Shown one piece after another: positions 30,480 through 41,944 of a stretch of DNA of 64,000 nt; within the stretch, counting starts at the first letter, position 1, and every line of letters starts with the position of its first letter. The notes below the pieces were generated by a model that did no database searches, was not told the origin of the DNA, and was given only the letters and a program-made list of their open reading frames with translations. Source of the DNA: Atherix ibis (lineage: Eukaryota > Arthropoda > Insecta > Diptera > Athericidae); NCBI GenBank assembly GCA_958298945.1, contig OY282605.1, positions 36,434,811 through 36,498,810 on the forward strand, in the 5' to 3' direction. Made by a program: the position numbers and the translations under genes.

Positions 30480-32235
30480 AGTACAATTCCAGAGAATTGG
30501 GAAATGTATTGTTTGAAGGATGGAGTTATAAAGTGTAGGACGAAAAACTATTTCTCTTCTAGGAAGTTTTTGGACTATATTTTTTTAATATAACTCAGAA
30601 TTATGTATCCACATAGCACAAAGGCAAATACAATTCTGCTAATTTAATAATTAATGAAGATATTAAAGGTACTATTGAAATGGATGTACAGGTTCAATAA
30701 CATAACATAGGTTCTACAAACTGGTTTACGCTACTACCTTGGAAATTACGGAGTTATGGAAGATGGATTGAAATTTACTTTCTTTGTTCAGGCTTCAATG
30801 TACTTACAAATATTACCCTCTTGAATTAGAAAAGTTTCAGGACCTCTTCTAAATAACTTACTTGGACCATGACGATGGTTGGTTGGTGTCACATTTGGCT
30901 ACTAGTATCTCTAAGTTAATGAAGTGTGGTTGCTGCTGGTACTATAGTTGGTGGTGGTATGGAAAAATCACCTGGTATTCGTGGGGGTTGACTGTACACT
31001 AAGTCTGCTTCGAAACAAGCTAAATCCTTTTTAACAAAAGAACGAAAACTAAGTAGGAATAATGGAAGTCTAGCTAACCAATTATTAATGCGGCCGATTG
31101 GTCCTTATGCCTCTGGGAAATAAGAAGATACTATTCTGCTCACTCATTTATCTGAGTCTTCCTATGTGCCCAATAATATCTTCCGATATTAGCTTCTGCA
31201 TGGTCTCAATTCCTGGACAAAAGAAACTATCTTAACTTTAAGAGAAGTTTTTTCTTAAAGACAAAGGAAGCAATATGCCCATATGAGTAAGTAAATAATT
31301 TATAATTTTCTGTATATGCCGGCTTGAGAAAAACGCTTTCTTTTTCATGGTATTTTTTTTTTAAATTTAAAATTGGATCTCTTCCCTTTGCCGTACTTTT
31401 AAAGTTTTAAGAAATTTATAAGAGAAAAGACACTTTAAGGATAATTTTATATTAAAGTATAAAAAATAATTATATTCTTAGCAGGAAAATTTGCAAGTTA
31501 CCAAAAATATTCAGAGAGGTTTACGTTAATGTAGTATTTTCAGATTTTTCAAAATATAATTTACTAATAAAATATTGGACCACAATTTTATTGAAATTTA
31601 TTAACTAGGATTGCAAATGTTGAATAAATTTTTAAATTATGAATTAGAATAAAAATGTTCTAACTTGAATCATTTTATATTAATTGAAGAAAAGTTGCTT
31701 AACATTCTCAAAATAATAACTTTTAATTAAAATGTGTTAATAAATTCCCCCCCCCCCACTATATTCTCTTATAGTATTAGTAAGTTTCTAATATATTTTT
31801 GCATTTTGAAATTTTTTCAAAGAGTATTTCATAAAATTTTTCGTAGTGTTACAATTAGTTGACTGCATTCTCAGTTAATTTCTGTTTGCTACAATTTCGT
31901 TCTTCAGATTGATACATTGTAGTTTACATAAGAAGAAACTATCTTAAAAGAATTTTGCTTTCCACTAACAAAAAGAAATTGTTTCAATGCTTTTAATTAT
32001 CTTTCCATTTTTTTAATGGTCAAAAAAATTTTATTCCTAATTTCCCATCTGAGCTCGTTGCATTTTATTTTTCAATTGCAATCTATTTTTATACAGTCAA
32101 CATTTTAACTTAAATGTTCAACATATGAAAACTTCCGCTAACAATTAAGGCTTTGGAAAATAAAATTTAAAAAAGATTTTAATCAATTTAGGCTTTGGAA
32201 AGTAAAATTTTATGGATTTTCATAAAATTTTTACT
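30480..32235. other. unassigned region
   Basis: The first 800 bp are less AT-rich and contain no long open frame. Codon-like stretches (for example around 30940-31100) lack motifs I recognise. A C11 run is at 31747-31757. The remainder is AT-rich and empty. Confidence 0.4.
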
Positions 32236-32407
32236 TACTAGGCGTATAAGATTAAATCCGCTGTTTGGTCATAGATGGCGTGAGTGAGCTTATGAAGCTA
32301 AAATGGGCACGCCATACTTTTTTTTATAAGTTTGATATCTGTCAACATTAATCAGTGCAAATTGTCAGCAATTTCGTACAACAACATACATTTTTCCTTT
32401 GGTAATC

Positions 32408-33399
32408 ATGTCTAGTTAGGTGCCTGAAAAAGAGCATATGCGGGAAGCTTCAATTTTCTGCTTCAATTTGAAAAAATCGGCTGCCGAATCGCATCAAATG
32501 TTTATGGAGGTCTATGGTGACAGTGCTTTATCGGAAACAATGTGCCAAGATTGGTTTTGTAGGTTCAAAGACGGCAATTTTGACTTGTGGGACAAGAAGT
32601 GTAAAAATCGGCCTGGGAAGGTTGAGGACCATCAATTTCAGGCTCTTTTGGACGAAGACGATACCCAATCGCAAAAAATGCTTACGGAGCAATTTGGTGA
32701 TACTCAACCAGTCATTTCCATACATCTGCGAGCCTTGGGGAAGATTGAAAAGATCGGAAAATGGGTGGCGCATGAATTGAACGATAGGCATATGGTGCGA
32801 CGTCAAAACACATGCGAAATCTTGCTCGCTAGACAAAAAAGAAAGTCGTTCCTGCATCGGATTGTGACAGGCGATGAAAAGTGGATATATTTCGAGAATC
32901 CTAAACGCAAGAAATCGTGGATTGATTCCGGCCAACCATCAAGATCTTTTCCAAGACCAAATCGCTTCGGACGGAAGACGATGGTGTGCGTTTGATGGGA
33001 TCAGCAGGGTATCGTCTACTATGAGATGTTGAAACCTGGTAAAACTGTCAATGCTACTACCAACAACTGCTCAAATTGCACCATCCTCTGCGTGAAAAAA
33101 GGACGGATTATCAACAAAGACATGACAAACTGATTTTCCTCATCAGTTTGTCATGTCTTTGTTGATTGACTTGGAGTCCGATACTACTTGGAGACACTCA
33201 ACTGGGAGGGGCTACCCCATCCCGCTTATTCACCAGACCTGGCCCCTTCCGACTACCACCTGTTTTTGTCGATGGGTCACGCGCTCGCTGAGCAGCACTT
33301 CGATTCTTACGAAGACGTCCGAAAATGGCTTGATGAGTGGTTTGCCTCGAAAGAGAAGGAATTTTTTTGGCGTGGTATCCATAAATTGCCGGGGAGATA
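32408..33399 (+). pseudogene. mauritiana-type mariner transposase, broken
   Basis: The ancestral start at 32408 (MSS) is followed at once by a TAG. The rest of the frame is open from 32420 to 32995: EKEHMREASIFCFNLKKSAA, LSETMCQDWFCRFKDGNFDL (helix-turn-helix half), WVAHELNDRHMVRRQNTCEI, FLHRIVTGDEKWIYFENPKR (first aspartate). A TGA interrupts MVCV-stop-WDQ. A rearrangement follows KRTDYQQRHDKLIFL at about 33135, where an inverted duplication replaces the HDNAPSH segment with the second aspartate. The frame resumes in METLNWEGLPHPAYSPDLAP and SDYHLFLSMGHALAEQ (third aspartate) and IHKLPGR-stop. It is close to Mos1 in layout, but dead. Confidence 0.9.
33110..33166. repeat. perfect 25-bp inverted repeat, 7-nt loop
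   Basis: Arms at 33110-33134 and 33142-33166 are exact reverse complements with loop tttcctc. The left arm is transposase coding sequence (YQQRHDKL). The right arm is its inverted copy, which has taken the place of the catalytic HDNA region. Confidence 0.97.
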
Positions 33400-33589
33400 G
33401 GAAAAATGTGTAACTAGTGAGGGATTTAAGCTTATACACCTGGTAAGGTTGTTTTTGCTATCTATGATAAAAACGTGTGTTTTTTTGACTAAAAAACAGC
33501 TGATTTAAGCTTATATACCTGGTAAGTGTATTCCCTAAATATTGTCATTATAAATGAAATATAATATTATTTAAATAACAGCTATAAAA

Positions 33590-34170
33590 CTTCTTGAAGG
33601 ACTTGATCCTTTTGAGGTAATTCTTCATGACTTTTTTTGCATATTTCTGGCTGAAGTTCGGCTATATCTTGATGGATTTGGGTTTCAATATACTATTAAT
33701 TTTACACATTATCTTTTTAAATAAGATCTTATATATAGTTTTATAAAAACAAATCGACGGCGTTAAATCGCACGATCTTGGAGGCCAATTAACATCACCA
33801 TATGTCGAAATTAGACCGTATTGTGTGACTTATTGTGCCATTTTGTTAAAACCACACACAGTCCAAATTAAAATTTTTAAATTTAAGTTGCAAAAGGATG
33901 GTTATCATAAGGCCATAGCGATTAAAATTAAAGCTAACCATCAGTCCTTCGTCATTTTCGATGGGTATCAGTCAATTTTCGAAACAGTCATCTTTCGAGG
34001 ATACAATGGCTTTTATATAGTTTTTTATAAGTTTTTGACATTTCCATCGGGCAAGTAAAGATCTCATTTTTACAAAAAATTCAACGCAAAACGTTAATGC
34101 GTCGGAACTATCTTTTTTGTAGAAAGTTTTTATAACTTTAACACATTATTTGATAATAAATCAATTCAAA
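33590..34170 (-). pseudogene. family A2 deletion derivative, minus strand
   Basis: In minus-strand order: VKVIKTFYKK (N-terminus) runs almost directly into FVNEDLYLPDGNVKN (SDEAHF region), so the central DNA-binding part is missing. Then IENDEGLMVSFNFNRYGLMI, NFNLDCVWF, QNGTISHT (QQDGATCHT region), GDVNWPPRSCDLTPS, and KVMKNYLKRIKS near the C-terminus. Every block is recognisable but shifted or mutated. The same N-terminus to DEAHF junction is seen in the copy at 41945-42680 and in the 325-bp satellite. Confidence 0.7.
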
Positions 34171-34179
34171 ATATCAAAT

Positions 34180-35855
34180 GGCAAGTTTTATTGGAAATAA
34201 ACGTTTTTTTTTGAATGATTTATTATTGAGTGATTCTAAAATAACAAAATTTTACCATTCAATCTAGAAAATGGATAACCCTTTACAAATTTTGAATTGA
34301 TTTCTGACTAAATCAGAGTTTAATTTTTTTTTTACCTAAAATAATCTTGTAAATTTTGTTTAATTATAAATTTTTTTTTCGTTAGTAAAAGAATTAAGTT
34401 TATTTCGATTTAAATTAGTTTCAAATAAGCAAAAAAAACATTTAATTAGACACAAAAATATTTAAGAAAAATAAAAAGTCCTCTTATAAGGATAACTAGT
34501 TAAGAAATTTAAATTTACGTAAAAACTTTATAAAATTTCTTTAAGTATTTTCATCCTTGTCATATTTTTATCAAAACTAGTACTTGAATACTAAATTCAG
34601 TTCGAACCGAATCCACTTCAAGATATAGAGAATAAAACTCTCCAAAATTGGGGATATGTCTGCGCATATAGAGTTTTTGATGGAGAAATTTTCTGAGAAG
34701 ATTTACTACAGGAGAACAAAATTTTATTATAAATACGAATAGCAATCCCCAATTCAGCTATTACTTTTTGGATAAAATATAAAGAATAATTCAAATTTGA
34801 TGCATGATCTTTATGCTAGACTAATTTATTACTTTTTTTTTGAATATTAACATTTATTAGAAATCTTTTCAGTGCAAAAAAAAAAATTAACAGACAAAAA
34901 ATATAAAAAGTCTTTTAAAAAACTGCCCGATTTTTATGAAAAATTGTAATTATTGTCTCGAAAAAATTCGCACGCTTTAATAATTTCTCCTTTTGATGTA
35001 AGGATTCATTTTTCATAAATTTTAATGGTAAATTATATGTTATTTGATTGGCAACATGAAAATATGTTTTATGCAAATAATCATGAATATAGAATTCAGA
35101 CAGGATGGATGAGTTTTTCATCTTCTACTTTTCTATTTTTATTCCAGAAGCAATCAATCTAAATTTGTAAGATTATCAGAATTTTATCAATTCGAATATT
35201 TTCTTCTTCAATAAATCGCCAATTTTATTTTATCTCTAAAAATTTGCCTATGATTTGTTTTACATATATAATTCACATTTATGGTTTGCTTTATTTAATT
35301 AACATTAATTTAAGATGGTATATTTTTATGTACAATAATATTTTGTATTAAACTCTTCTAATTTATTCAAAAAAAAATTTTATTTTTGAGAATTATTATC
35401 TTTGTTAAATTTACAAATTTTTAAAAAATTTTCTTATTAAATAATCTCCGCTTCAGAGTGTAAAAATAATTTAATTTGTTTCGCTTTTTTTCAAATAAAA
35501 TACAATAAATAATTTAATGTCGCGTGATACACAAAAAATTGTCGTAAATTGCAAATATTCTATAATTTAATATGTAAAATTTTGTGAAATATTTCAAACA
35601 GTTTCCGTTGTAAAAATTGTTCATTTTATTATATATAACAATATATTTTTATACCTATTCTTATTGTAATAGTTTTAATTTGAATTTTTTTTGCAAATAC
35701 CTCACTAGACTAACATCCTAAGGAGAACACCGATTATTCATTATGAAAAGAGTAAAACAAAAACTATAATGAAAAATGGAGTGGAAACCCACAATAAAAA
35801 GCGAATCATTTTTAGCTGAGGAAATGCTATTTATCACTTCTTAAAGTAACCTATA
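34180..35855. other. AT-rich spacer, nothing assigned
   Basis: Very AT-rich. The small open frames 34560-34745 and 34915-35121 on the minus strand have no motif and their composition fits chance. Confidence 0.55.
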
Positions 35856-35859
35856 AAAA

Positions 35860-36240
35860 TGTGTAACCATAACCTTGATACTAAAAAGTCAGGAGAGTGT
35901 GATCTCATCACAAGCCAGATGATAAGAGAAAAAATAGCCTGGAATAGTCTTCTACAAACTTCAATATACCATCAACGCTAGTTTTTAGCTAAAATATTTA
36001 CATACCTCAGCGTTGGAAGATAGTGGATGGGAAAGTTATTTTAAAACAAGACAAGGCATCACCAGAAATAACGTCGTATCATCCAATATCTTTATTACCG
36101 ATAATAGCTTCCGCAAAGGGGGATCTACCGTATTCTATAGTACGGAATATTAGAAAAATTATTACCCTATCTTGGCAAACTCGGAATATTAGAAAATTAC
36201 AAATTTCCTTACTGTAGCTTTTTGAGAATAACTCTTTAAG
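35860..36240 (+). pseudogene. non-LTR reverse transcriptase relic, 5' part
   Basis: The plus strand reads KKSGECDLITSQMIRE (KKAPGYDLIT region), VDGKVILKQDKASPEITSYH and PISLLPIIAS (the conserved SYRPISLLPI block). After this comes a 15-bp direct repeat (cggaatattagaaaa at 36142 and 36181). The coding relic then meets the purine array. A matching 3' part lies beyond the array at 37630-38160. Confidence 0.65.
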
Positions 36241-36289
36241 TGAAGGGTATTCACCAAGTACTCTTAAAACCAGAACTAACTGGTACGAC

Positions 36290-37312
36290 GGCGATGTAAA
36301 AGGTGAAGAAGGTGAAGAATGTAAAGAAGATGAGAAGATGAATAAAATAAAAAGATATAGAAAATGAAGAGGATAATGAAGATAACGAGGATGAAGAAGA
36401 TAAAGAAGATGAAGAAAAATGAGGAATGTAAAGAAGATGAAGAAGATGAAGAAGTTAAAGAAGATGAAGAAGATAAAGAAGATAAAGAAGATAAAGAAGA
36501 TAAAGAAGATAAAGAAGATAAAGAAGATAAAGAAGATAAAGAAGATAAAGAAGATAAAGAAGATAAAGAAGATGAAGAAGATGAAAAAAAGATGAAGAAG
36601 ATGAAGAAGATAAAGAAGATGAAGAAAAAGAAGAAGATGAAGAAGATCAAGAATGTAAAGAAGATGAAGAAGATAAAGAAGTTGAAGAAGATAAAGAAGA
36701 TAAAAAAGATAAAGAAGTTAAAGAAGATAAAGAAGTTAATGAAGATAAAGAAGATAAAAAAGATGAAGAAGTTAAAGAAGATAAAGAAGTTAATGAAGAT
36801 AAAGAAGATAAAAAAGATGAAGAAGAAGGTGAAGAAGATGAGGAAGAAGATGAGAAGATGAAGAAGATGAAGAATATGAAGAATATGAGGAAGATGAAGA
36901 AGATGTAAAAGATGTTGAAGAAAAAAATATGAAGAAGGTGAAGAAGATGAAGAAGATGAAGAAGATCAAGAATGGAAAGAAGATGAAGAAGATAAAGAAG
37001 TTGAAGAAGATAAAGAAGATAAAGAAGATAAAGAAGATGAAAAATAATATAAGGTAGATGAAGAAGATGAAGAAGATGAAAAAAAGATGAAGAAGATAAA
37101 GAAGATGAAGAAAATGAAGAAAATGAAGAACATCAAGAATGTAAAGAAGAAGATAAAGAAGATAAAGAAGTTAAAGAAGATAAAAAAGATAAAAAAGATA
37201 AAGAAGAAGGTCAAGAAGATGAGGAAGAAGATGAGAAAATGAAGATAATGAAGAAGATGAAAAAGATGGAGCAGAGAAGAAGAAAAGAAGAAAACGGTGA
37301 AGCATGAGAGAA
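36290..37312. repeat. polypurine GAA/GAT array 2, about 1 kb
   Basis: Nearly uninterrupted purines on the plus strand. The core at 36472-36570 is 11 perfect copies of gataaagaa (9 bp). Elsewhere gaagat, gaagtt and gaaaaa variants mix. The 165-codon Lys/Glu/Asp open frame at 36364-36861 and the serine/phenylalanine-rich minus-strand frames are by-products. It interrupts a reverse-transcriptase relic, and its right flank matches that of array 1. Confidence 0.93.
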
Positions 37313-37629
37313 TTTTCTATGCATAACGTGGCCCAAGTAAAAGATTCAAGATTAATGCTTTGAAAAGAAGCGACCTGGGCAGATAAATTGTTGTTTAGCG
37401 AGCTTGGGTATCGAATGGATGCGTGCAGCTGCCTGGAGCTAGTCAACTTATCTGGCAAAATCCAATACTTGACAGGTCTATTTCTCGCGTTGATTGAGCG
37501 TATCTGAATTCCTATGATCGTAGGTGGCCCGTGATAATATGTCTTAAGATAGGTATACTACGTTAAATAACATTGCACTAATATTAATAATTGAAAAATT
37601 ATATGAGAAACTGCTTTTATATATGCTCA

Positions 37630-38160
37630 ACCATAATATTGTAAACAAAAAATCAATTCCAGATCACTAGTTTGAGTTCAAAAGGAATCCCGACTTACCA
37701 TTTCAGTATTTTAAAATATTTGTATTCTATATTAATGAAAGATACTGAAAAGTAAGGTATGATGAGGACTATTCCGAATTAAAAAGGATTCGTGCAGATC
37801 GTTTTTAACAGGACAGTGTTTTGGGTCCGATACTCCATAATTATTACCACTGAATAACATGCCTTTAATAACTAATCATCAGGACACAGATTATGTCAAT
37901 ACAGCTGATTATCTGGGTATGAAGCTAGACGCAAAGCTCAAATAGCATAATGAAGAAAAGTTTGGAACTAGACTTTAGATATAGAAGTCTCTCGTTGTTG
38001 AAATAGAAAATAAGCTATTATTATAAAAACCGGTGTTAAAACAAGTGCAGACGTATTGTATCCAACTATGGACCTATACGAAAATAGATAACCCGAGCAG
38101 TATCTGAAGATTTCAAAATAAAGGCATGCTTTAGATATTTAGGGCTAGTACCGAGATGCA
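37630..38160 (+). pseudogene. non-LTR reverse transcriptase relic, 3' part
   Basis: Plus-strand blocks: NIVNKKSIPDH, QDSVLGPILHNYYH (GSVLGPILYN), DYLGMKLDAKL, FRYRSLSLL, VSNYGPI (TVLKPIWTYG region) and ISRFQNKGML-like text near 38110. Their order fits the second half of a Jockey-like reverse transcriptase, so with 35860-36240 it forms one element split by the purine array. It is heavily frameshifted. Confidence 0.6.
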
Positions 38161-38319
38161 ATTCTTTTAACTGTTTTTTGATATTTGAAAAAATAAATAT
38201 GACATGATATGACATTTATTCAGGGGGACAAGGGGTTTAGAAAACTGTAGGATTCCTTTTTTCCAAAAAAAAAATCACTCATGTGAAAGGGAGCGTTGTA
38301 ATGGTGTACTCTTACTCTT

Positions 38320-38690
38320 ATTGTTTATCTTTAGAAAAAAATTTTAAGCCGTTCAAGGACTTTCTCACTAGCTTCCATATTAATCAAAGCGTCTCACTAC
38401 AACATAATTCGTTCCACATTTTCATCTGTTGATGTTGAAGGCTTCCCTGCACAAGATTCGTTTATCACTGCTTCTTGGCTTTCCAAAATGTCTTTATAGT
38501 TACTAGACGAGGTTAAAACTTATACTGCACGTCTAGAAGGGACTAACTTACAAACTATATGGACAAAAAGTCTGTAGTATTCCCAGATCGCGCACATTGA
38601 TTCCAGTCTAATTACTTTTCTTGTAGTGTGATGTGAACTGTTGATGTCAACTATTTGAAAAGAACAAAGCCACACGAACTGGTAGAGTGT
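38320..38690 (-). pseudogene. mariner N-terminal relic, minus strand
   Basis: The minus strand reads YKDILESQEAVINESCAGKP then STSTDENVERIML and MEASEKVLERLKIF. The PSTSTDENVERI block is the linker between the two helix-turn-helix motifs of mariner transposases. The catalytic part is absent. Confidence 0.5.
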
Positions 38691-38694
38691 AAAC

Positions 38695-39494
38695 GTGATT
38701 CAGAACTTATTCTGTAATAAATCTTCCAAAACGCACGATTTACAATACCAATAAACCAATTGGTGGAACGAAGATAGTTGGTTTCTGATAATGGGTGGGT
38801 GGTTTTGGTGGATTAGAGTGTCCTCTTGAGTGACTTCCAAGATTTCCACCACTCTCACGTGAAAAGAAATATTTTGTGAAATTACAAATTAATATAATTC
38901 CTAACTTATAGAAAAAATGCAATTTTTCTTCTAACCCACAGTATAGATATTTTCTTACATAAATATTTTCAAGTATTTAAAAAAAAGATACATTTTAAAA
39001 AGTATTTCTCATTTAGGTGAGCAATTATTATTAATTAAAATTTAATTTATATTTTTCAAAGGCAACAAACGAGTAGTCGGTATTTAACAATTTGTTATAA
39101 AACCTTTCAATTTTAGACAAAACGTTACTCATATTTTACACATTTAACTAGTTGTATAAACATTTTTAAATTTAAAGTTTTTAAAGTTTTCAAATTAAAA
39201 AGCTACCGAAATTTAAGTTTCCAATGAATTTAAGAGAAACTCATATTAATACTATTATTTATAAGAATATTAATAAAGAATAAAAGTATTTGAAGAAAAA
39301 AAAATTTTTTGTATAAAATAGACTCTAGTAATATGCTCAAAAAAATTAAATACAACTGAACTTGAATGGTTATCCAAATATTCGCGTTGGTAAGTAAAGT
39401 TTAATTAATAAGATTAATTTTAAATTTTGATCTAGAAATTTTTTTTTCATAATTATATTGTATAAATTTTGGCATTATAAAAAAATATAACAAT
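38695..39494. other. AT-rich spacer, nothing assigned
   Basis: No remnant recognised. The minus-strand 60-codon open frame at 38740-38922 contains a Pro/His-rich stretch with no known motif. Confidence 0.5.
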
Positions 39495-39503
39495 ATTTAA
39501 ATT

Positions 39504-41932
39504 GAAAATCCTTAATCGCGGGAGGAGATTATAATGCGAAGCACCCTAAATGGGGTTGCCGTGTTTCGAATCCCCGAGGAAAGATTCTCCAAGAACTCCT
39601 CTCCCATACCACTCTTGAGGTCCTATCTCCTCCCACGCCCACATTATGGCCGACCAGTACCAGAAACCTTCCTGATATTCTAGACTATTTCATAACCACA
39701 CCCATACATTCCATTAATACTTCCATAGATACACTCCTTGACCTGAATTCCGACCATTCCCCTGTTCTCCTAACACTAGACACTTCTCCTTCCTTAAAAT
39801 CCTATCCTAACAAACTTGTAAATGGGAAAGTTGATTAGGACATTTTCAGACAGAACTTAGACCAACAGATTCAGTTGCAACAAAGCCTTAAGAATGTACA
39901 AGAAATAGACGATGCCGTAAACGACTTGACTGTTTGCACACAGAACTCAATCACTAACGCCCACATAACTCATAACAAACCAACCATACGAGAACATGAC
40001 TATAATCTTCCGCAAAAAATTCGCAGCTTGATAAGCGAGACACGTCGAGCCAGGGCCCAGTGGCAACGTTCAAGAATGCCAAATGAGAAGAAAAAACTGA
40101 ACCAACTACAACGAGAACTGAAACAAGAAATAATTAATTATAACAACGAACGATTTGCTGAATACACAGAATCACTGACAACTAATAAGTCACTCTGGAC
40201 AGCTACCCGACGAATTCTCAAATACAAAACAGCTACACAGCCGCTCCGGAATACCGACGGAACCTGAGCAAAAACGAATAAACAGAAAGCCGACATCTTC
40301 GGCAAACACTTAGAAAACATCTTTAAACCTCACGAAGATGTCCAAAACATTCTGCATGATGAACAAATATTCCGACAAATATCAACTCAGTTGCCCATAA
40401 GTCCACCTCCTAAGTTTTGCACTCCTTCCGAAGTTAAATTCACAATAGAACACCTTTCCAATAAAAAAGCCCCAGGATATGACCTAATAACTTCAGAAAT
40501 CCTGAAACAAATTTCCAAAAAACCCTCGTCCTTATAACCTATATTTATAATAGTATCCTCCGCACATCATTTTTTCATTCCCTGTGGAATTTTTCCATAA
40601 TTAAGATGATCCCAAAACCCAATAAGCCCAAAAACCTTCCTACCTCATATAGACCTATAAGCCTCCTTCCCATATTATCAAAAATCCTAGAAAAATTAAT
40701 CCTAAAACGCCTTTATCCCATTTTTGAAACCGAGGGTGTCATTCCTCAGCATCAGTTTGGATTTCGACCTGAGCATTCCACTATCCAGCAGTGTAATCGC
40801 GTAGTCGACTACATAGCGTGTTCGCTAGACCGCAAGGAATACTGCCCAGGAGTGTTTCTTGACATTTCGCATGCTTTCGACCGTGTATGGCACCCTGGAT
40901 TGCTTTGGAAGTTGCAGCGAGTCCTACCCTCGAGTTATTTCTACATCCTTAAATCTTATCTCTCAGACCGATATTTTCAGGAAGCTGAAAATATTGAGTA
41001 CTCTGACATTTATCCAATTTCCGCCGGTGTCCCTCAAGGAAGTATCCTTGGTCCTATCCTTTATAACATTTATACCCATGACATTCCTTGCCACAACAAC
41101 ATCCTAACCGCAACATATGCTGACGATACAGCCATCCTGACACATCACAAAGATCCTTCCACAGCCATTAGTATCCTACAGAACCATATCCACTCCTTAG
41201 AAACTTGGTTCAAAAGGTGGAGAGTGAAGGTAAATGAGCAAAAATCTGCTCATGTAACTTTCACACTCTGTCGAAAACAAATTCCCGACATAACCCTCCA
41301 CAAAAAAATAGCGTACGTTACCTTGGACTTATATTCGACAAACGGTTAGCCTGGAACCTTCATACGAAAACTAAAAGACGTGAACTTAACGGACGATACA
41401 AACAATTATTACGTCTCCTAGACAGTAAATCAAAACTTACAAGCACAAGTAAACTATTACTATACAATACGGTTCTGAAACCAATATGGACATATGGTCT
41501 AGAACGTTGGGGTTCGTCTAAGCATTCCAACTCCCTTCAAATCCAATCCCTACAATCCGGAATCCTTCGTTAAATTGTCAATGCCCCATTTTATGTGCGA
41601 AACACTGTTATCAACCGTGACCTAAATGTTCCATTTGTTCGTGAACTATGCATCTCCCGATATAAAAAATTCCATTCGCACCTATCCTTCCACCCTAATC
41701 CTTTCGGAAGGGAACTTTTCACTCCCACCCTTCCAGTTACACCCATCGACGTTTAAAACGGCGATGGCCGAGAAATTCTTTAAAATTATAAAATAAAATT
41801 ACCCTGTTCTGAGGTAACATAGATGGGTGTTTTCCTCCACATGTCTTCATGTCCTTGTATATTCCCGTAAAAAATCTGCTTGTTACTAGCATAAGTAGTT
41901 GTAGATATCATTTAAAAAAAAAAAAAAAAAAA
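39504..41932 (+). mobile_element. Jockey-like non-LTR retrotransposon, 5'-truncated
   Basis: It begins inside the endonuclease domain (about 39504) and ends in a poly(A) run at about 41912-41932. A 9-bp direct repeat atttaaatt (39495-39503 and 41933-41941) is a candidate target duplication, although chance is possible in such AT-rich DNA. This is the most complete copy of the family in the window. Confidence 0.9.
39519..41790 (+). pseudogene. Jockey-like ORF2: endonuclease and reverse transcriptase, broken
   Basis: The bifunctional ORF2 protein nicks target DNA and copies the element RNA onto it. Blocks in order: IAGGDYNAKHPKWGC (endonuclease), LPDILDYFITTP, LDLNSDHSPVLLTL, a linker open at 39875-40267 (KIRSLISETRRARAQWQRSR), KKAPGYDLITSEIL, then the open frame 40606-41349 with SYRPISLLPILSKILEKLIL, HQFGFRPEHSTIQQCNRVVD, CPGVFLDISHAFDRVWHPGL, AGVPQGSILGPILYN and catalytic YADD at 41116-41127. 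The C-terminal part is in another frame: YLGLIFDKRLAWNLH, LLLYNTVLKPIWTYG. Stops near 39838 and 40267, a frameshift around 40535-40606 and one near 41310 inactivate it. Confidence 0.92.
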
Positions 41933-41944
41933 ATTTAAATTTTA

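Larger units (their letters stand above)
32238..33522 (+). mobile_element. mauritiana-type mariner, full-length ends
   Basis: The terminal repeats ctaggcgtataagattaaat (32238) and the reverse complement of ttaagcttatatacctgg (ending 33522) match each other and the general form of Mos1 ends. TA lies on both sides (32236-32237 and 33523-33524). Length is 1,285 bp. A second copy of the subterminal repeat occurs at 33423-33447. Confidence 0.92.

Noticed and set aside
32528..32935. 135-codon minus-strand open frame
   Set aside because: Antisense to the mauritiana-type transposase, whose conserved motifs are on the plus strand.
36364..36861. 165-codon Lys/Glu/Asp-rich open frame
   Set aside because: It is a translation of the GAA/GAT simple array. 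Open frames appear in several frames on both strands, as expected for stop-free purine repeats.
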